55,187 nucleotides of DNA from an uncultured Spiribacter sp. (GCA_913056145.1 CAJXMI010000002.1:1-55187), one strand, 5' to 3'. Positions 17,624 to 28,590 are shown, numbered from the stretch's first letter. Numbers and translations are program-made. Notes: generated by a model from the letters alone, not told the origin.

Positions 17624-19797
17624 GGTTGCTGCGGCATCAGGGCTTTTTGCGAGTGGCGCTGAGCGTGCTCCTCGTGCTCTCGCTCTATTTGCTGAGCGCC
17701 GCGACCGAAAACTCGGCGCGCTTCGGCCGTCTCTACATCTGGCTGTTGCTGCTGAACGGTGTGGTCATCGTGGCCCTCGTGGGCCTGATCGTGAACAACA
17801 TCTGGCGGCTGGTGCGCTCGGTGCGGCGGCAGGATACCGGCAGCCGTCTCACGCTCAAGCTGATGGCGCTGTTCGTGCTGCTTGCCGTGGTGCCGGGGAT
17901 GGTGGTCTATACCTTTTCCATGCAGTTCCTCCAGCGGGGCGTCGACAGCTGGTTTGACGTGCGTATCGAGAACGCGCTGGATGATGCGCTGGCGCTGTCG
18001 CAAGCGGCACTGGATCAGCGGATGCGCGACATGCAGCAGCGGCTGGAGGAGGCCGCGGGCGAGCTTGCCGATGTGAGTGCGGCCATGGCGCCGGTCACGC
18101 TGGGTGATCTGCGGGCCCGTACCGGGGCCTCGGAGCTGGCGCTGCTGGGTGAGAACGGCCGCATTATCGCGGCCAGTAGTATCGATACCGCCGATATCCT
18201 GCCGCACCGGCCCGAGGAGGGGATATTGCTGCAGCTGCGTCAGGGCCGGCCTTATGTGGGGCTCGATCCAATCGAGAACTCAGGCCTGCACATCCGCGCG
18301 CTGGTCCCGGCGCCGGGGCCGCAGGGGCCCGGCAGCAACCGCGTGCTGCAGGGGCTCTTTCAGGTGTCGCCGCGCATTAACGATCTGGCGGCCGAGGTGG
18401 AGACCGCCTTCAGCGAGTACCGCGAGCTGGCCTATTTGCGCGGGCCGCTCAAGGACAGCTTCAGCCTGACCCTGTCGCTGGTGCTGCTGCTGTCCCTGCT
18501 ATTTGCGGTGTGGTCGGCGTTTTATCTGGCGCGCCGCCTGGTCGCGCCCGTTTCGCGGCTGGCCGAGGGCACGCGGGCCATGGCGGCGGGGCACTACGGC
18601 ACGCAGCTGCCGCCGGGCGGCAATGATGAGCTGGGCTCGTTGGTGCACTCCTTTAATGACATGAGCCGACGCGTGGCCGAGGTGCGCGATGCCGCCCGCC
18701 ACAATCAGGCGCTGGTGGAGTCACAGCGCGCCTATCTCGAGACGGTTTTAGGGCGGCTGTCGTCGGGGGTGCTGGCGCTGGCGCCCGATGGGTCGTTGCG
18801 CACCTACAACGAGGCGGCCGGCGCCATTCTGTCGGTGCCGCTGGCGGAAGGTGTGGGACAGCCGCTGGGGGCGCTTGCCAGGCGCTACCCCGACTTTGCG
18901 CCGTTCGCCGAGCTGGTTGCCGGCCATTGCCAGGGTAGTGCGTCCGAGTGGCGGGCCGAGCTGGGGCTTGATACCGCCGAGGGCCGACGGGCGCTCATGT
19001 GCAGTGGCGCCGTTTTGCCGGGCCGGGGTGACAGCGGCGGTGATGTGATCGTGTTTGATGACGTGACCGCCCTGATCCAGGCCCAGCGCGATGCGGCCTG
19101 GGGCGAGGTGGCGCGGCGCCTGGCACACGAGATCCGCAACCCGCTGACACCCATCCAGCTGTCGGCCGAGCGCCTCCAGCTCAAGGTGGGCCCGCATCTG
19201 GATGACGACGAGGCCGCCCTGCTGGCGCGCTCCACCGACACCATCATCCACCAGGTCGAGGCCATGAAGGACATGGTTCAGGCCTTCTCGGAATATGCCC
19301 GGCCGCCGGCCCTGCAGCGCCGTCCGGTTGATCTGAACGCCCTGGTGCGCGAGGTCACCGAGCTCTACCGCAGCGAAGGCCAGGACCCGGCGCTGCAGCT
19401 TGACCTTGCCGCCGATCTGCCGGCGCTGCAGGCCGACCCCGGGCGTCTGCGCCAGTTGCTCAACAATCTGCTGCGCAATGCGCTGGAGGCCGCTGAGCCG
19501 GAGGGTTGTACCGTGACCATTCGCACCGCGCGGGGCGCGGGGCGGTATGCCGATTGGATCGAGCTGGATGTCCAGGACAACGGCCCCGGCTTTGCCGAGG
19601 CCATGCTGAGCCAGCTATTCGAGCCCTACGTGACCTCCAAGGCCCGCGGTTCCGGGCTGGGGCTCGCGATCGTCAAGAAGATCGTCGAGGAGCACAATGG
19701 CACGATCAGTGCGCGTAATATCAACGGCGGCGCCCGGGTGTCGGTGCGTCTGCCGCTGATGGCGGCACAGGATGGACAAACGGGGAACGGCGAATGA
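17620..19797 (+). CDS. ntrY: NtrY-like membrane histidine kinase
   Basis: 725 residues. N-terminal transmembrane helices at about 8-25, 35-58 and 70-100, a large extracytoplasmic region to about 285, another helix (SLVLLLSLLFAVWSAFYLA), then HAMP (RLVAPVSRLAEGTRAMAAG), a PAS-like region, and a kinase core. The H-box is RRLAHEIRNPLTPIQ with phospho-acceptor His503, the N-box LLRNALEAAEP, and the G-boxes DNGPGF and GSGLGLAIVKK. The partner is the overlapping ntrX. NtrYX systems respond to envelope, redox or nitrogen signals; the stimulus here is unknown. Proximity to trkAH is common in this group. Confidence 0.92.
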   Translation: MRLLRHQGFLRVALSVLLVLSLYLLSAATENSARFGRLYIWLLLLNGVVIVALVGLIVNNIWRLVRSVRRQDTGSRLTLKLMALFVLLAVVPGMVVYTFSMQFLQRGVDSWFDVRIENALDDALALSQAALDQRMRDMQQRLEEAAGELADVSAAMAPVTLGDLRARTGASELALLGENGRIIAASSIDTADILPHRPEEGILLQLRQGRPYVGLDPIENSGLHIRALVPAPGPQGPGSNRVLQGLFQVSPRINDLAAEVETAFSEYRELAYLRGPLKDSFSLTLSLVLLLSLLFAVWSAFYLARRLVAPVSRLAEGTRAMAAGHYGTQLPPGGNDELGSLVHSFNDMSRRVAEVRDAARHNQALVESQRAYLETVLGRLSSGVLALAPDGSLRTYNEAAGAILSVPLAEGVGQPLGALARRYPDFAPFAELVAGHCQGSASEWRAELGLDTAEGRRALMCSGAVLPGRGDSGGDVIVFDDVTALIQAQRDAAWGEVARRLAHEIRNPLTPIQLSAERLQLKVGPHLDDDEAALLARSTDTIIHQVEAMKDMVQAFSEYARPPALQRRPVDLNALVREVTELYRSEGQDPALQLDLAADLPALQADPGRLRQLLNNLLRNALEAAEPEGCTVTIRTARGAGRYADWIELDVQDNGPGFAEAMLSQLFEPYVTSKARGSGLGLAIVKKIVEEHNGTISARNINGGARVSVRLPLMAAQDGQTGNGE

Positions 19798-21149
19798 GCA
19801 AGGCTCACGTGCTGGTCGTGGACGACGAGCCCGACATCCGCGGCCTGGTGCGCGAAATCCTTGAAGACGAGGGCTATCAGGTGGTCACGGCCGACAGTGC
19901 GGACGAGGCGCGCCAGCGGTTGGCCGAACAGCGTCCCGATCTGGCGCTGCTCGATATCTGGATGCCCGGTGAGGACGGGGTTTCGCTGCTGCGCGAGTGG
20001 GCGAGCGGCGGTGCCCCGCCGTTTCCGGTGGTGATGATCTCGGGCCACGGTACGGTTGAGACGGCGGTCGAGGCTACCCGCCACGGTGCCACCGATTTCG
20101 TGGAAAAGCCCCTGTCGATGGGCAAACTCCTGGTAACGGTCGAGCAGGCGCTGTCCCGTGCCGCCGCGGGTGGCGGGGCCGCCACGCCAGCCGAGCCACC
20201 GCTCGAGCCGGTGGGCCGGAGCGCTCACATGCAGGCGCTGCGGGAGCAGGCCCGGCGAATTGCCGCCAGCGACAGCTGGGTGCTGATCACGGGCGAGGCG
20301 GGCAGTGGTCGGAAATGCCTGGCCCGTTATCTGCACGGCCAGAGCCCGCGTAACAACGGCCCGCTGGTGGAGCTTGCCGCCGGCACGATTGCGGGGGTTG
20401 CGGCTGCCGAGGAGCTTTTCGGGCGTGAGGTGGGCGGCCGCGTAATGCCGGGACGACTCGAGGCGGCGGCCGGCGGCACCCTGATTATCGACGAGGTGGC
20501 GGATCTGGATGATGAGGCCCAGACGCGGCTCGCCTCGGCCATCGATGCCGCCAGCTTTCAGCGCGTGGGCGGAGCCGGCCGGGTGCCGCTCGCGGCGCGG
20601 ATGATCGCCACGACAGCGCGCGATCTAAGCGCCGAGGTTCATGCCGGGCGCTTTCGCTCCGATCTCTACTACGCGCTCGGCGTGGTCCCGCTGCAGGTGC
20701 TGCCCCTGCGCGAGCATGTCGAGGATGTCCCCGAGCTTGTGGCCTTTTACGTCGACCGGCTGGTAGAGCGCGAGGGGCTGCATTACCGGCACTTCACGGT
20801 GGCGGCACAGAACCGGCTGCGACATCATGACTGGCCCGGCAACGTCCGCGAGCTCCGCAACTTTGTGCAGCGCCTGCTGGTACTGGGCGACCATGTCGAC
20901 ATCGACGTGGCCGAGGTGGAGGAGGCGCTCGTCGCCGCGCCGGCCGGCACCGCGCCGGATGGCTGGCCACCCGCCATCTCGCTGGATCTGCCGCTGCGCG
21001 AGGCCCGTGAGCAGTTTGAGCGGGCCTATCTGCGCCAGCAGCTGGAGCGTGCCGGCGGCAGCGTTGCAAAGCTTGCCCGACTGGCCGGCATGGAGCGCAC
21101 GCATCTTTACCGTAAACTGCGGGCACTGGGTATCGAGGGGCGTGGATGA
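19794..21149 (+). CDS. ntrX: NtrX-like response regulator with degenerate sigma54-activator domain
   Basis: 451 residues: receiver (Asp54 in [11 protein letters not shown]), AAA+ domain (about 140-360) and a C-terminal Fis-type helix-turn-helix ([25 protein letters not shown]). Walker B ([11 protein letters not shown]) and the arginine-finger segment FRSDLYYAL are kept. However, Walker A reads GEAGSGRKC (167-175), with Arg at the usual Lys position, and the sigma54-contact loop GAFTGA is replaced by GGRVMP after ELFGREV. It therefore probably does not activate sigma54 promoters in the classical way and may act as a repressor or a sigma54-independent regulator. Overlaps ntrY and trkA by four bases each. 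Confidence 0.92.
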   Translation: MSKAHVLVVDDEPDIRGLVREILEDEGYQVVTADSADEARQRLAEQRPDLALLDIWMPGEDGVSLLREWASGGAPPFPVVMISGHGTVETAVEATRHGATDFVEKPLSMGKLLVTVEQALSRAAAGGGAATPAEPPLEPVGRSAHMQALREQARRIAASDSWVLITGEAGSGRKCLARYLHGQSPRNNGPLVELAAGTIAGVAAAEELFGREVGGRVMPGRLEAAAGGTLIIDEVADLDDEAQTRLASAIDAASFQRVGGAGRVPLAARMIATTARDLSAEVHAGRFRSDLYYALGVVPLQVLPLREHVEDVPELVAFYVDRLVEREGLHYRHFTVAAQNRLRHHDWPGNVRELRNFVQRLLVLGDHVDIDVAEVEEALVAAPAGTAPDGWPPAISLDLPLREAREQFERAYLRQQLERAGGSVAKLARLAGMERTHLYRKLRALGIEGRG

Positions 21150-22522
21150 AGATCATTATCCTCGGCGCGGGCCAGGTGGGCGGCACGGTGGCCGCCAACC
21201 TGACCAGCGAAAACAACGACATCACGGTGATCGACACCGATCCGCAGATCCTGCAGGCGCTGCAGGACCGGCTGGATCTGCGCACCATTACCGGTAATGC
21301 CACCTATCCCGAGGTGCTGGAGCGGGCGGGGGCGGATGATGCCGACATGATCATCGCGGTCACCGATTCGGACGAGGCCAACATGGTGGCCTGCCAGGTC
21401 GCGGCCACGCTGTTCAATACGCCCTCCAAGATCGCCCGGGTGCGGGCGGTGGAGTATCTGTCGCATCCGCAGATCTTTGCCCCCGACGCGCTCCCCATTG
21501 ATGTGCTGATCAGCCCCGAGCAGCTGGTCACCCAGTATGTGCGGCGCCTGATCGAGCACCCCGGGGCGCTGCAGGTGATGGACTTCGCCGACGGCCGGGT
21601 GCGCCTGGTGGGTGTGCGCGCCTATTACGGCGGCCCCCTCGTGGGCCAGGAGCTGCGCACCCTGCGCGAGCATGTCCCCGGCGTGCAGACGCGGGTTGCG
21701 GCCATTTACCGCCAGGGCAGCGCCATCATCCCCGAGGGCGATACCGTGATCGAGGCGGGTGACGAGGTGTTCTTTGTGGCGGCGCGGCGCAATATCCGCG
21801 CGGTCATGAGCGAGCTGCGCCGGCTCGACAAGCCGGTCAAGCGCATCATGCTGGCCGGCGGTGGCAACATCGGCACACGGCTTGCCCAGTCGCTGGAGCC
21901 CAACTACCAGGTCAAGATCATTGAGCACAACGGCCGACGCTGCCGGGAGATTGCCGATGATCTCAAAAAGACCATCGTGCTGCGTGGCGATGCGGCCGAC
22001 GAGGATCTGCTGCTCGAGGAGAACATCGAGAACACCGACGTGTTCTGCGCCCTGACCAACGACGACGAGGCCAACATCCTCTCGGCCATGCTGGCCAAGC
22101 GCCGGGGGGCGCGCACGGTCATGGCGCTCATTAACCGCGCGGCGTATGTCGATCTCATCCAGTCCAGTCATGACATCGATGTGGCCATCTCGCCGCAGCA
22201 GGCCACGATCGGCAGCCTGCTGGCGCATATCCGCCGGGGGGATGTGGCCACGGTGCACAGTCTCCGGCGGGGCGCGGCCGAGGCCATCGAGGCGGTGGCC
22301 CACGGCGATGCCGGCAGCTCCGAGGTGGTGGGCAAGCGCATCGATCAGATCCGGCTGCCCCGCGGCACCACCATTGGCGCCATCGTCCGTGGCGAGGAAG
22401 TGGTCATGGCCCATCACGACACCGTGATCGAGCCCGAGGATCACGTCATTCTCTTTCTGGTCGACAAGTCACGGCTCGCTGATGTCGAGAAGCTTTTCTC
22501 GGTTGGCGTGACCTTCCTCTAG
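21146..22522 (+). CDS. trkA: Trk K+ uptake regulatory NAD-binding protein TrkA
   Basis: 458 residues. Peripheral cytoplasmic gating subunit of the Trk potassium system. Two tandem RCK modules: a first Rossmann start ([19 protein letters not shown]) and a second ([19 protein letters not shown], about 232), each followed by a TrkA_C domain. Length equals E. coli TrkA (458). ATG overlaps the ntrX stop by four bases; trkH follows 10 bases later. Trk-type potassium uptake would suit a salt-stressed habitat (inference). Confidence 0.96.
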   Translation: MKIIILGAGQVGGTVAANLTSENNDITVIDTDPQILQALQDRLDLRTITGNATYPEVLERAGADDADMIIAVTDSDEANMVACQVAATLFNTPSKIARVRAVEYLSHPQIFAPDALPIDVLISPEQLVTQYVRRLIEHPGALQVMDFADGRVRLVGVRAYYGGPLVGQELRTLREHVPGVQTRVAAIYRQGSAIIPEGDTVIEAGDEVFFVAARRNIRAVMSELRRLDKPVKRIMLAGGGNIGTRLAQSLEPNYQVKIIEHNGRRCREIADDLKKTIVLRGDAADEDLLLEENIENTDVFCALTNDDEANILSAMLAKRRGARTVMALINRAAYVDLIQSSHDIDVAISPQQATIGSLLAHIRRGDVATVHSLRRGAAEAIEAVAHGDAGSSEVVGKRIDQIRLPRGTTIGAIVRGEEVVMAHHDTVIEPEDHVILFLVDKSRLADVEKLFSVGVTFL

Positions 22523-22532
22523 AGGCCGACGC

Positions 22533-23990
22533 ATGCATCTTGATGCGGTTCAGCGCGTGCTGGGTGTCCTGCTGATGGTGTTCAGCCTGACGATGCTGCC
22601 GCCCTCGCTGATTGGCATGGCGGCGGCCGACGGGGTGGCCAGCGCCTTTCTGCTCACGTTTGCGCTGCTGGTGTCGCTGGGGAGTCTGCTGTGGCTGCCG
22701 GTTCGCCGGTCACGCCGCGAGCTGCGCACCCGCGACGGCTTTTTCGTGGTGGCGATGTTCTGGGTGGTGCTGGGCGTTGCGGGTGCACTGCCGCTGGTAC
22801 TGCAGAAGGCCGTGCCGTTTCCGCTGGTCGATGCCCTGTTCGAGAGTGTCTCGGGCCTCACCACCACGGGCGCCACCACCATTGTCGGGATCGAGAACCT
22901 GCCGATCTCGCTGCTGTACTACCGCCAGCAGCTGCAGTGGCTGGGGGGCATGGGGATCATTGTGCTGGCCGTGGCCATCCTGCCCATGCTGGGCATCGGT
23001 GGCATGCAGCTCTACCGCGCCGAGCTGCCGGGGCCGGTCAAGGATGCCAAGCTCACCCCGCGCATTGCCGAGACGGCCAAGGCGCTCTGGTATATCTATC
23101 TGGGCCTCACGGTGGCCTGTGCGCTCGCCTACTGGGCGGCCGGCATGGGCCTGTTCGATGCCGTCATGCACGCCTTTACCACCGTGGCCACGGGCGGGTT
23201 CTCCACCTATGACGCCAGCCTGGGGCATTTCGACAGCGCCCTGATCGAAATGATCGCCGTGGTGTTCATGCTGATCTCGGCGCTCAACTACTCGCTGCAT
23301 TTCATGGCCTGGCGGCGCAAGAGCACCGAGCCCTGGCGCCAGGACCCGGAGCTGGTCACCTATCTGGTGGTGGTTGGAACGGCCTGCGTGGCGGTCATCG
23401 GCGGGTTGCTCATCTATCAGGCAGCGCATGACCTCCCCGTGGACGAGACCTGGCATCACGCCATTTTCCAGGTGGTGTCGTTTGCCACCACCACCGGCTA
23501 TACCACCGCCTCGTATTATTTCTGGCCGGCTTTTCTGCCGGTTCTGCTGCTCTTTCTGGCGGTGGTCGGCGGCTGTGCCAATTCGACCACGGGCGGCCTG
23601 AAGGTGGTGCGGGTGCTGCTGCTGTGGCGACAGGGCGGGCGTGAGGTGCTACGCCTCATCCACCCGCAGGCCCAGGTGCCCATCAAGATTGGTGACCGCC
23701 CCGTCAATGAACGCGTGATCGACGCCGTCTGGGGGTTCTTTGCCGCCTATGTCGTCATCTTTGTGCTGCTCATGCTGTTGATGCTGGCGATGGGGCTTGA
23801 TCAGGTGACGGCGTTTTCGGCCGTGGCCTCGGGGCTTGCCAACCTGGGCCCCGCGCTGGGTGATGTGGCCGCCAACTTTGCATCGGTCGGGCCCGGCCCC
23901 AAGCTGGTCATGTGCGTGGCCATGATCCTGGGGCGGCTCGAGATTTTCACACTGCTGGTGCTGTTCACGCCGGCGTTCTGGCGGCGTTGA
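22533..23990 (+). CDS. trkH: Trk potassium uptake transmembrane protein TrkH
   Basis: 485 residues with about ten hydrophobic helices. Selectivity-filter loops with the repeated Gly-containing pattern are visible at FESVSGLTTTGATTI, HAFTTVATGGFSTYD, SFATTTGYTTASYY and ASGLANLGPALGDV. It is the ion-conducting partner of TrkA, co-transcribed with it. Length and start (MHLDAVQRVLGVLLM) fit E. coli TrkH (483). Confidence 0.96.
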   Translation: MHLDAVQRVLGVLLMVFSLTMLPPSLIGMAAADGVASAFLLTFALLVSLGSLLWLPVRRSRRELRTRDGFFVVAMFWVVLGVAGALPLVLQKAVPFPLVDALFESVSGLTTTGATTIVGIENLPISLLYYRQQLQWLGGMGIIVLAVAILPMLGIGGMQLYRAELPGPVKDAKLTPRIAETAKALWYIYLGLTVACALAYWAAGMGLFDAVMHAFTTVATGGFSTYDASLGHFDSALIEMIAVVFMLISALNYSLHFMAWRRKSTEPWRQDPELVTYLVVVGTACVAVIGGLLIYQAAHDLPVDETWHHAIFQVVSFATTTGYTTASYYFWPAFLPVLLLFLAVVGGCANSTTGGLKVVRVLLLWRQGGREVLRLIHPQAQVPIKIGDRPVNERVIDAVWGFFAAYVVIFVLLMLLMLAMGLDQVTAFSAVASGLANLGPALGDVAANFASVGPGPKLVMCVAMILGRLEIFTLLVLFTPAFWRR

Positions 23991-24015
23991 GGGCAGGCTT
24001 GTTAGGCTCCCGGGC

Positions 24016-24327
24016 ATGGACATCGACGCACTGCGCAGAATGATAGAAGGCGGTCGGGACGGGGCAATGCCGCGCCTCACACTGGGTGAGGCCGTCGCCC
24101 GCGAAGGCGATGCCGAGGAGGCTGTCCGGCATCTGCGCAAGGCCATCGAGTTTGATCCCGACTATTCCGCGGCCTGGCGCGCGCTGGGGCGCCTGCAACT
24201 GAAGGCCGGCGACACCGGGGCGGCGGCCGCCACGTTCCGTGAGGGGCTGGAGGCCGCCCGCCGCCGCGGGGACATGCAGATCGTGCGCGAGCTTGAAGTG
24301 CGTCTGAAGCGGCTGGACGGCGAATGA
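24016..24327 (+). CDS. Small TPR-repeat protein
   Basis: 103 residues, about three helical repeats. One clear TPR is AVRHLRKAIEFDPDYSAAWRALGRLQLKAG-like (split over about 40-75), with a partial repeat on each side. No signal peptide, so probably cytoplasmic. It overlaps dtd by four bases and follows trkH by 25 bases. TPRs mediate protein contacts; no partner or function can be named. Confidence 0.78.
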   Translation: MDIDALRRMIEGGRDGAMPRLTLGEAVAREGDAEEAVRHLRKAIEFDPDYSAAWRALGRLQLKAGDTGAAAATFREGLEAARRRGDMQIVRELEVRLKRLDGE

Positions 24328-24785
24328 TCGGGCTGCTCCAGCGGGTTGCGCATGCCCGCGTCGAGGTGGCCGGCGAGACCATGGGTGCGATCGGGGCCGG
24401 GTTGCTGGTACTGATTGGCGTGGAGCGTGACGATGACGAGGGTGCCGGTGAGCGCCTGCTGGAGCGGCTGCTGGGCTATCGGGTCTTTGCCGATGCCGAG
24501 GGACGCATGAACCGCAGCCTTGCCGATACCGGCGGGGGATTGCTGCTGGTGCCGCAGTTCACGCTGGCGGCAGATACCCGCAAGGGCAGCCGCCCCGGGT
24601 TCTCGACGGCCGCGGCGCCAGCAGATGCCGCGCGGCTGTTCGCGACGGTCTGCGACCGGGCGCAAGCCAGCCATCCCGACGTGGCCTGCGGGCGCTTCGG
24701 CGCCGACATGCAGGTGCATCTGTGCAACGACGGGCCGGTTACCTTTACCTTGAGGGTGGCGCCCGGCTCACGGCCCGCCGGGTAG
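24324..24785 (+). CDS. dtd: D-aminoacyl-tRNA deacylase
   Basis: 153 residues. Hydrolyses D-aminoacyl-tRNAs. Conserved motifs: [15 protein letters not shown] at the start, the SQxTL-type catalytic segment [17 protein letters not shown] (about 75-90) and the cross-subunit [11 protein letters not shown] (Gly-cisPro) near residue 135-145. Length slightly above E. coli Dtd (145). Start overlaps the TPR gene (ATGA). Confidence 0.95.
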   Translation: MIGLLQRVAHARVEVAGETMGAIGAGLLVLIGVERDDDEGAGERLLERLLGYRVFADAEGRMNRSLADTGGGLLLVPQFTLAADTRKGSRPGFSTAAAPADAARLFATVCDRAQASHPDVACGRFGADMQVHLCNDGPVTFTLRVAPGSRPAG

Positions 24786-24828
24786 CGTGGTATCCTGCGC
24801 CCCGGTAGAACGCGGGGTGAATGGTCCC

Positions 24829-25422
24829 ATGAACGAACGCAGCGCAGTCATCGAGCGCAATACCCTCGAGACCCGCATCCGACTCAGCCTTGATCTGGAT
24901 GGAAGTGGTGCCGGCGAGCGCCGCACCGGCGTCGGATTCTTTGATCACATGCTCGAGCAGATCGCACGCCACGGGTTGTTCGACCTCCACGTCGAGGCCG
25001 ATGGCGATTACGCCGTCGATGACCATCACACCGTTGAGGATGTTGGCATTGCGCTGGGACAGGCCTTTGCCCGGGCGGTTGGCGACAAGCGCGGTCTGGT
25101 GCGCTACGGGCATGCCTACTGCCCACTGGACGAGGCCTTGGGGCGGGCCGTGGTTGATCTCTCGGGTCGGCCTGGTCTGGAGTACCGCGTGCAGTTTCCG
25201 GTTGAAAAGATCGGCCGCTTCGACACCCAGCTGGTGCGCGAGTTCTGGCAGGGTTTTGTCAATCATGCCGGCGTTACGCTGCATCTTGACTGCCTGGCCG
25301 GTGATAACGGCCACCATATTGCCGAGACCCTGTTCAAGGCGGCTGGACGCGCCCTGCGCATGGCCTGCACCCGCGACGAGCGCCTGGGTGATGCGCTGCC
25401 CTCCACAAAGGGCGCGCTCTGA
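24829..25422 (+). CDS. hisB: Imidazoleglycerol-phosphate dehydratase
   Basis: 197 residues from ATG 24829 ([17 protein letters not shown]). Catalyses the sixth step of histidine synthesis. This is a monofunctional IGPD; the histidinol-phosphatase domain of the E. coli bifunctional HisB is absent. Metal-binding repeats: [14 protein letters not shown] / [15 protein letters not shown] in the first half and the matching [27 protein letters not shown] pattern in the second. An upstream in-frame ATG at 24787 is rejected because it sits against the dtd stop without family similarity. First gene of the his operon; hisH follows after 3 bases. Confidence 0.96.
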   Translation: MNERSAVIERNTLETRIRLSLDLDGSGAGERRTGVGFFDHMLEQIARHGLFDLHVEADGDYAVDDHHTVEDVGIALGQAFARAVGDKRGLVRYGHAYCPLDEALGRAVVDLSGRPGLEYRVQFPVEKIGRFDTQLVREFWQGFVNHAGVTLHLDCLAGDNGHHIAETLFKAAGRALRMACTRDERLGDALPSTKGAL

Positions 25423-25425
25423 GGC

Positions 25426-26064
25426 ATGCGCATCGCGGTCATCGACTACGGGATGGGCAACCTGCGCTCGGTGGCCCGGGCGCTGGAGCATGTTGGTGCG
25501 CGCGATGTGATCGTCACCGATGACCCGGCCATTATCGGCGGCGCGGAGCGCGTCGTGTTTCCCGGGCAGGGCGCGGTGCGCGACTGCATGAGCGCCCTGC
25601 ACCGGCATGAGCTCATCGATGTCATTGCGCGGGTCATTGCCGACCGGCCGTTTCTGGGCATCTGCATGGGCATGCAGGCGCTCATGACCCGCAGCGAAGA
25701 AAACGAAGGCATCGAGGCGCTGGGGCATTTCGCCGGGACCGTACGGCATTTTCGCGCGCTGACCGGCGCCGATCCGCGCCTCAAGATCCCGCAGATGGGC
25801 TGGAACCGGGTGCAGCAATGCACGGCGCATCCGCTGTGGAGCGGTATTGCCCAGGGCGAGCGCTTTTACTTTGTGCACAGCTACTACGTGGCAGCGGACG
25901 ATCCGGCGATCGTTCAGGGTGAGTCGGAATATGGCGGCCCCTTTGCCGCGGCCATCGGGGCGGGCAACGTCTTTGCCACCCAGTTTCACCCCGAGAAGAG
26001 CCAGCGCCCCGGGTTGCGGTTGCTGGAGAATTTCCTGGCCTGGGATGGAGAGCCATGCAGCTGA
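25426..26064 (+). CDS. hisH: Imidazole glycerol phosphate synthase, glutaminase subunit
   Basis: 212 residues. Class I amidotransferase that supplies ammonia to HisF. Nucleophile Cys in [11 protein letters not shown] (about residue 80), oxyanion [10 protein letters not shown] near 47, and the catalytic His/Glu in [10 protein letters not shown] (about 190). Pairs with hisF in the same operon; the 3' end overlaps hisA by 10 bases. Confidence 0.96.
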   Translation: MRIAVIDYGMGNLRSVARALEHVGARDVIVTDDPAIIGGAERVVFPGQGAVRDCMSALHRHELIDVIARVIADRPFLGICMGMQALMTRSEENEGIEALGHFAGTVRHFRALTGADPRLKIPQMGWNRVQQCTAHPLWSGIAQGERFYFVHSYYVAADDPAIVQGESEYGGPFAAAIGAGNVFATQFHPEKSQRPGLRLLENFLAWDGEPCS

Positions 26065-26795
26065 TACCGGCGATCGACCTCAAGAACGGCAAGTGCGTAC
26101 GCCTGCGGCAGGGTCGCATGGACGATGCCACCGTGTTCTCGGAAGACCCGGTTGCCATGGCCAGCCGCTGGGTTGAGGCGGGGGCACGGCGGCTGCATCT
26201 GGTGGACCTGGATGGCGCCGTCGCCGGTTTTCCCGTCAATGCCGATATCATCGGGCGCATCGCCGAGCTGCACCCTAACGTCGAGGTCCAGGTCGGCGGC
26301 GGCATTCGCCAGTTTCAGGTCATTCAGACCTATCTCGACGTCGGCGTTGGCTACGTCATCATTGGCACCCAGGCGGTGCGGGCGCCACATTTTGTGGACG
26401 ATGCCTGCCTTGAGTTTCCGGGCCGCATCATCGTGGGGCTCGATGCGCGCGACGGCCGGGTTGCCACCGATGGCTGGGCCGAGACCTCGGAGGCCAACGC
26501 GAGCGAGCTGGCCCGCCGTTTCGAGGACGCCGGCGTCGAGTCCATCGTGTTTACCGACATCGGCCGTGACGGAATGATGGGCGGTGTCAATGTCGAGGCC
26601 ACGGCCGCACTGGCCCGGTCCATCAACATCCCGGTGATCGCCTCGGGTGGCGTCAGTCAGCTTGATGACGTGCGCGCGCTCTGCGCCGAGGCCGGTGCCG
26701 GCATTGCCGGCGCCATCGTGGGTCGGGCCATCTACGAAGGCACCGTCGACCTCGCCGAGGCGCAGGCGCTGGCCGACTCGCTGGCGGGGGGCTGA
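26055..26795 (+). CDS. hisA: Phosphoribosylformimino-5-aminoimidazole carboxamide ribotide isomerase
   Basis: 246 residues, (beta/alpha)8 barrel. Catalytic Asp8 in [14 protein letters not shown], the second Asp in [12 protein letters not shown] (about 170), and phosphate-binding GGGIR and SGGVS motifs in the two halves. Amadori isomerisation of ProFAR to PRFAR. Two bases upstream of hisF. Confidence 0.96.
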   Translation: MQLIPAIDLKNGKCVRLRQGRMDDATVFSEDPVAMASRWVEAGARRLHLVDLDGAVAGFPVNADIIGRIAELHPNVEVQVGGGIRQFQVIQTYLDVGVGYVIIGTQAVRAPHFVDDACLEFPGRIIVGLDARDGRVATDGWAETSEANASELARRFEDAGVESIVFTDIGRDGMMGGVNVEATAALARSINIPVIASGGVSQLDDVRALCAEAGAGIAGAIVGRAIYEGTVDLAEAQALADSLAGG

Positions 26796-26797
26796 GC

Positions 26798-27571
26798 GTG
26801 GGGCTCGCATCACGCATCATCCCCTGCCTGGATATTGACGGCGGCCGCGTCGTCAAGGGCGTGAAGTTTGTCGAAATCCGCGATGCCGGCGACCCGGTCG
26901 AGATCGCCCGCCGCTATGATCGCGCCGGCGCCGACGAGATCACCTTCCTTGACATCACGGCCAGTCACGAAGAGCGCGATACGCTTGTGCACATGGTCGA
27001 GGCCGTGGCCTCGGAGGTATTCATCCCGTTGACCGTGGGCGGCGGGATCCGCTCGGTCGCCGACGTGCGGCGCATGCTCAATGCCGGTGCCGACAAGGTG
27101 GCCATTAACACCGCTGCCATCCGCGACCCCGAGCTGGTGCGCGAGGCGGCCGAGCGGTTCGGCTCGCAGTGCATCGTGGTGGCAGTGGATGCCAAGCGCA
27201 GCGGCGGCACCGACACCGAGCCGCGCTGGGAGGTCTTTACCCACGGCGGGCGCCGTCCCACCGGCATTGATGCGGTGGCCTGGGCCGAGCAGATGGCGGC
27301 GGCGGGCGCGGGTGAGTTGCTGGTCACCAGCATGGATCGCGACGGGACCCGCATCGGCTTTGACAACGCGCTCAATCGGGCCATTTCGGCTCGCGCGGGC
27401 GTGCCGCTCATCGCCTCGGGCGGCGTCGGTAATCTGCAGCATCTGGTGGACGGCGTGCTTGAGGGCCATGCCGATGCCGTGCTGGCCGCCAGCATTTTTC
27501 ATTTTGGCGAGTACAGCATTGCCGAGGCCAAGGCCTATATGGCGGCCGCTGGTATCGAGGTGCGCGAATGA
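26798..27571 (+). CDS. hisF: Imidazole glycerol phosphate synthase, cyclase subunit
   Basis: 257 residues from GTG 26798. Barrel enzyme with catalytic Asp in [14 protein letters not shown] (Asp11 region) and [13 protein letters not shown] (about Asp130). Uses ammonia from HisH to form IGP and AICAR. Homologous to HisA at every strand. Overlaps hisI by four bases (ATGA). Confidence 0.96.
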   Translation: MGLASRIIPCLDIDGGRVVKGVKFVEIRDAGDPVEIARRYDRAGADEITFLDITASHEERDTLVHMVEAVASEVFIPLTVGGGIRSVADVRRMLNAGADKVAINTAAIRDPELVREAAERFGSQCIVVAVDAKRSGGTDTEPRWEVFTHGGRRPTGIDAVAWAEQMAAAGAGELLVTSMDRDGTRIGFDNALNRAISARAGVPLIASGGVGNLQHLVDGVLEGHADAVLAASIFHFGEYSIAEAKAYMAAAGIEVRE

Positions 27572-27969
27572 GCTGGCTGGAGGCCGTGCGCTGGAATGCC
27601 GACGGGCTGGTGCCCGCGATTGCCCAGGATGTCACGGACGGCCGTGTCCTCATGCTGGCGTGGATGAACCGCGAGGCGCTGGCAGCCACACTGGCCCGCG
27701 GCGAGGCGGTCTACTGGTCGCGCTCGCGGGCCGCCCTGTGGCACAAGGGGGAGTCATCGGGCAATGTGCAGCGGGTCTGCGATATCGCCCTCGACTGCGA
27801 CGGTGACACCGTCCTGCTGCAGGTGGAGCAGGCGGGCGGTGTGGCCTGCCACACGGGGCGGCGCAGTTGCTTTTACCAGCATCTTGATCAGGGCGAGTGG
27901 CATGTCGGCGAGCCGGTACTCGCCGATCCCGAACAACTCTACGCAGGCAAAGGCACCCACCATGACTGA
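27568..27969 (+). CDS. hisI: Phosphoribosyl-AMP cyclohydrolase
   Basis: 133 residues. Third step of histidine synthesis. Family motifs [29 protein letters not shown], the metal-site [10 protein letters not shown], and [10 protein letters not shown]. HisE is a separate gene here (overlap 8 bases), unlike the fused HisIE of enterobacteria. Confidence 0.95.
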   Translation: MSWLEAVRWNADGLVPAIAQDVTDGRVLMLAWMNREALAATLARGEAVYWSRSRAALWHKGESSGNVQRVCDIALDCDGDTVLLQVEQAGGVACHTGRRSCFYQHLDQGEWHVGEPVLADPEQLYAGKGTHHD

Positions 27970-28300
27970 TGACACCCTCGCGCGGCTCGCCGACGTGCTC
28001 GAGGCACGCAAGGATGCCGATCCCGACAGCTCCTATGTGGCGGGGCTTCATGCCGCCGGGCTGGACCGGATCCTGCGCAAGCTCGGCGAGGAGTGCACCG
28101 AAACGGTGGTGGCCGCCAAGAACGGCGAGCCGAACGCCATCGTTTATGAAACCGCCGATCTGTGGTTCCATAGTCTGGTGATGCTGTCCCACTGTGGACT
28201 GGGTCCGGCGGAAGTGCTGGGCGAGCTGGAACGCCGCTTCGGCCTGTCGGGCCTGGCGGAAAAAGCGGCGCGACAGGGCAAGGACGACGGCGCGCAGTAA
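27962..28300 (+). CDS. hisE: Phosphoribosyl-ATP pyrophosphatase
   Basis: 112 residues from ATG 27962. MazG-like helical fold with [19 protein letters not shown] and [15 protein letters not shown], matching the Glu/Asp metal site (EExxE, then D). Second step of histidine synthesis. Starts within the last codons of hisI and ends 23 bases before tatA. Confidence 0.95.
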   Translation: MTDDTLARLADVLEARKDADPDSSYVAGLHAAGLDRILRKLGEECTETVVAAKNGEPNAIVYETADLWFHSLVMLSHCGLGPAEVLGELERRFGLSGLAEKAARQGKDDGAQ

Positions 28301-28323
28301 AAATTATCTGGAGGTAAGGTCAA

Positions 28324-28590
28324 ATGGGTCCTGGTGGAATCAGTCCGTGGTCGCTGCTGTTGATCCTGGTCATCGTGCTGCTGTTGTTCGGCACCAAGAA
28401 GCTACGCAATGTGGGTACCGATCTGGGCGGCGCGCTCAAGGGCTTCAAAAGCGCCATGAAGGATGGCGAGAAAGAGGCAAGCGAGGCGAAGGAAAGCCTC
28501 GAGAGTGACGACGGCGAGGCGGCCGGCGATACCTCGACGCAGCAGCGCGAGCAGGTGGACGAGAAGGACAAGACCGGCAGCGGCTCCTGA
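28324..28590 (+). CDS. tatA: Twin-arginine translocase subunit TatA
   Basis: 88 residues. One N-terminal membrane helix ([21 protein letters not shown]), the family FGTKKLRN hinge and an amphipathic helix ([19 protein letters not shown]), then an acidic tail. Forms the size-variable channel for folded Tat substrates. Strong ribosome site GGAGGTAAGG at about 28311-28320. The histidine-Tat linkage is common in gammaproteobacteria. Confidence 0.95.
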   Translation: MGPGGISPWSLLLILVIVLLLFGTKKLRNVGTDLGGALKGFKSAMKDGEKEASEAKESLESDDGEAAGDTSTQQREQVDEKDKTGSGS

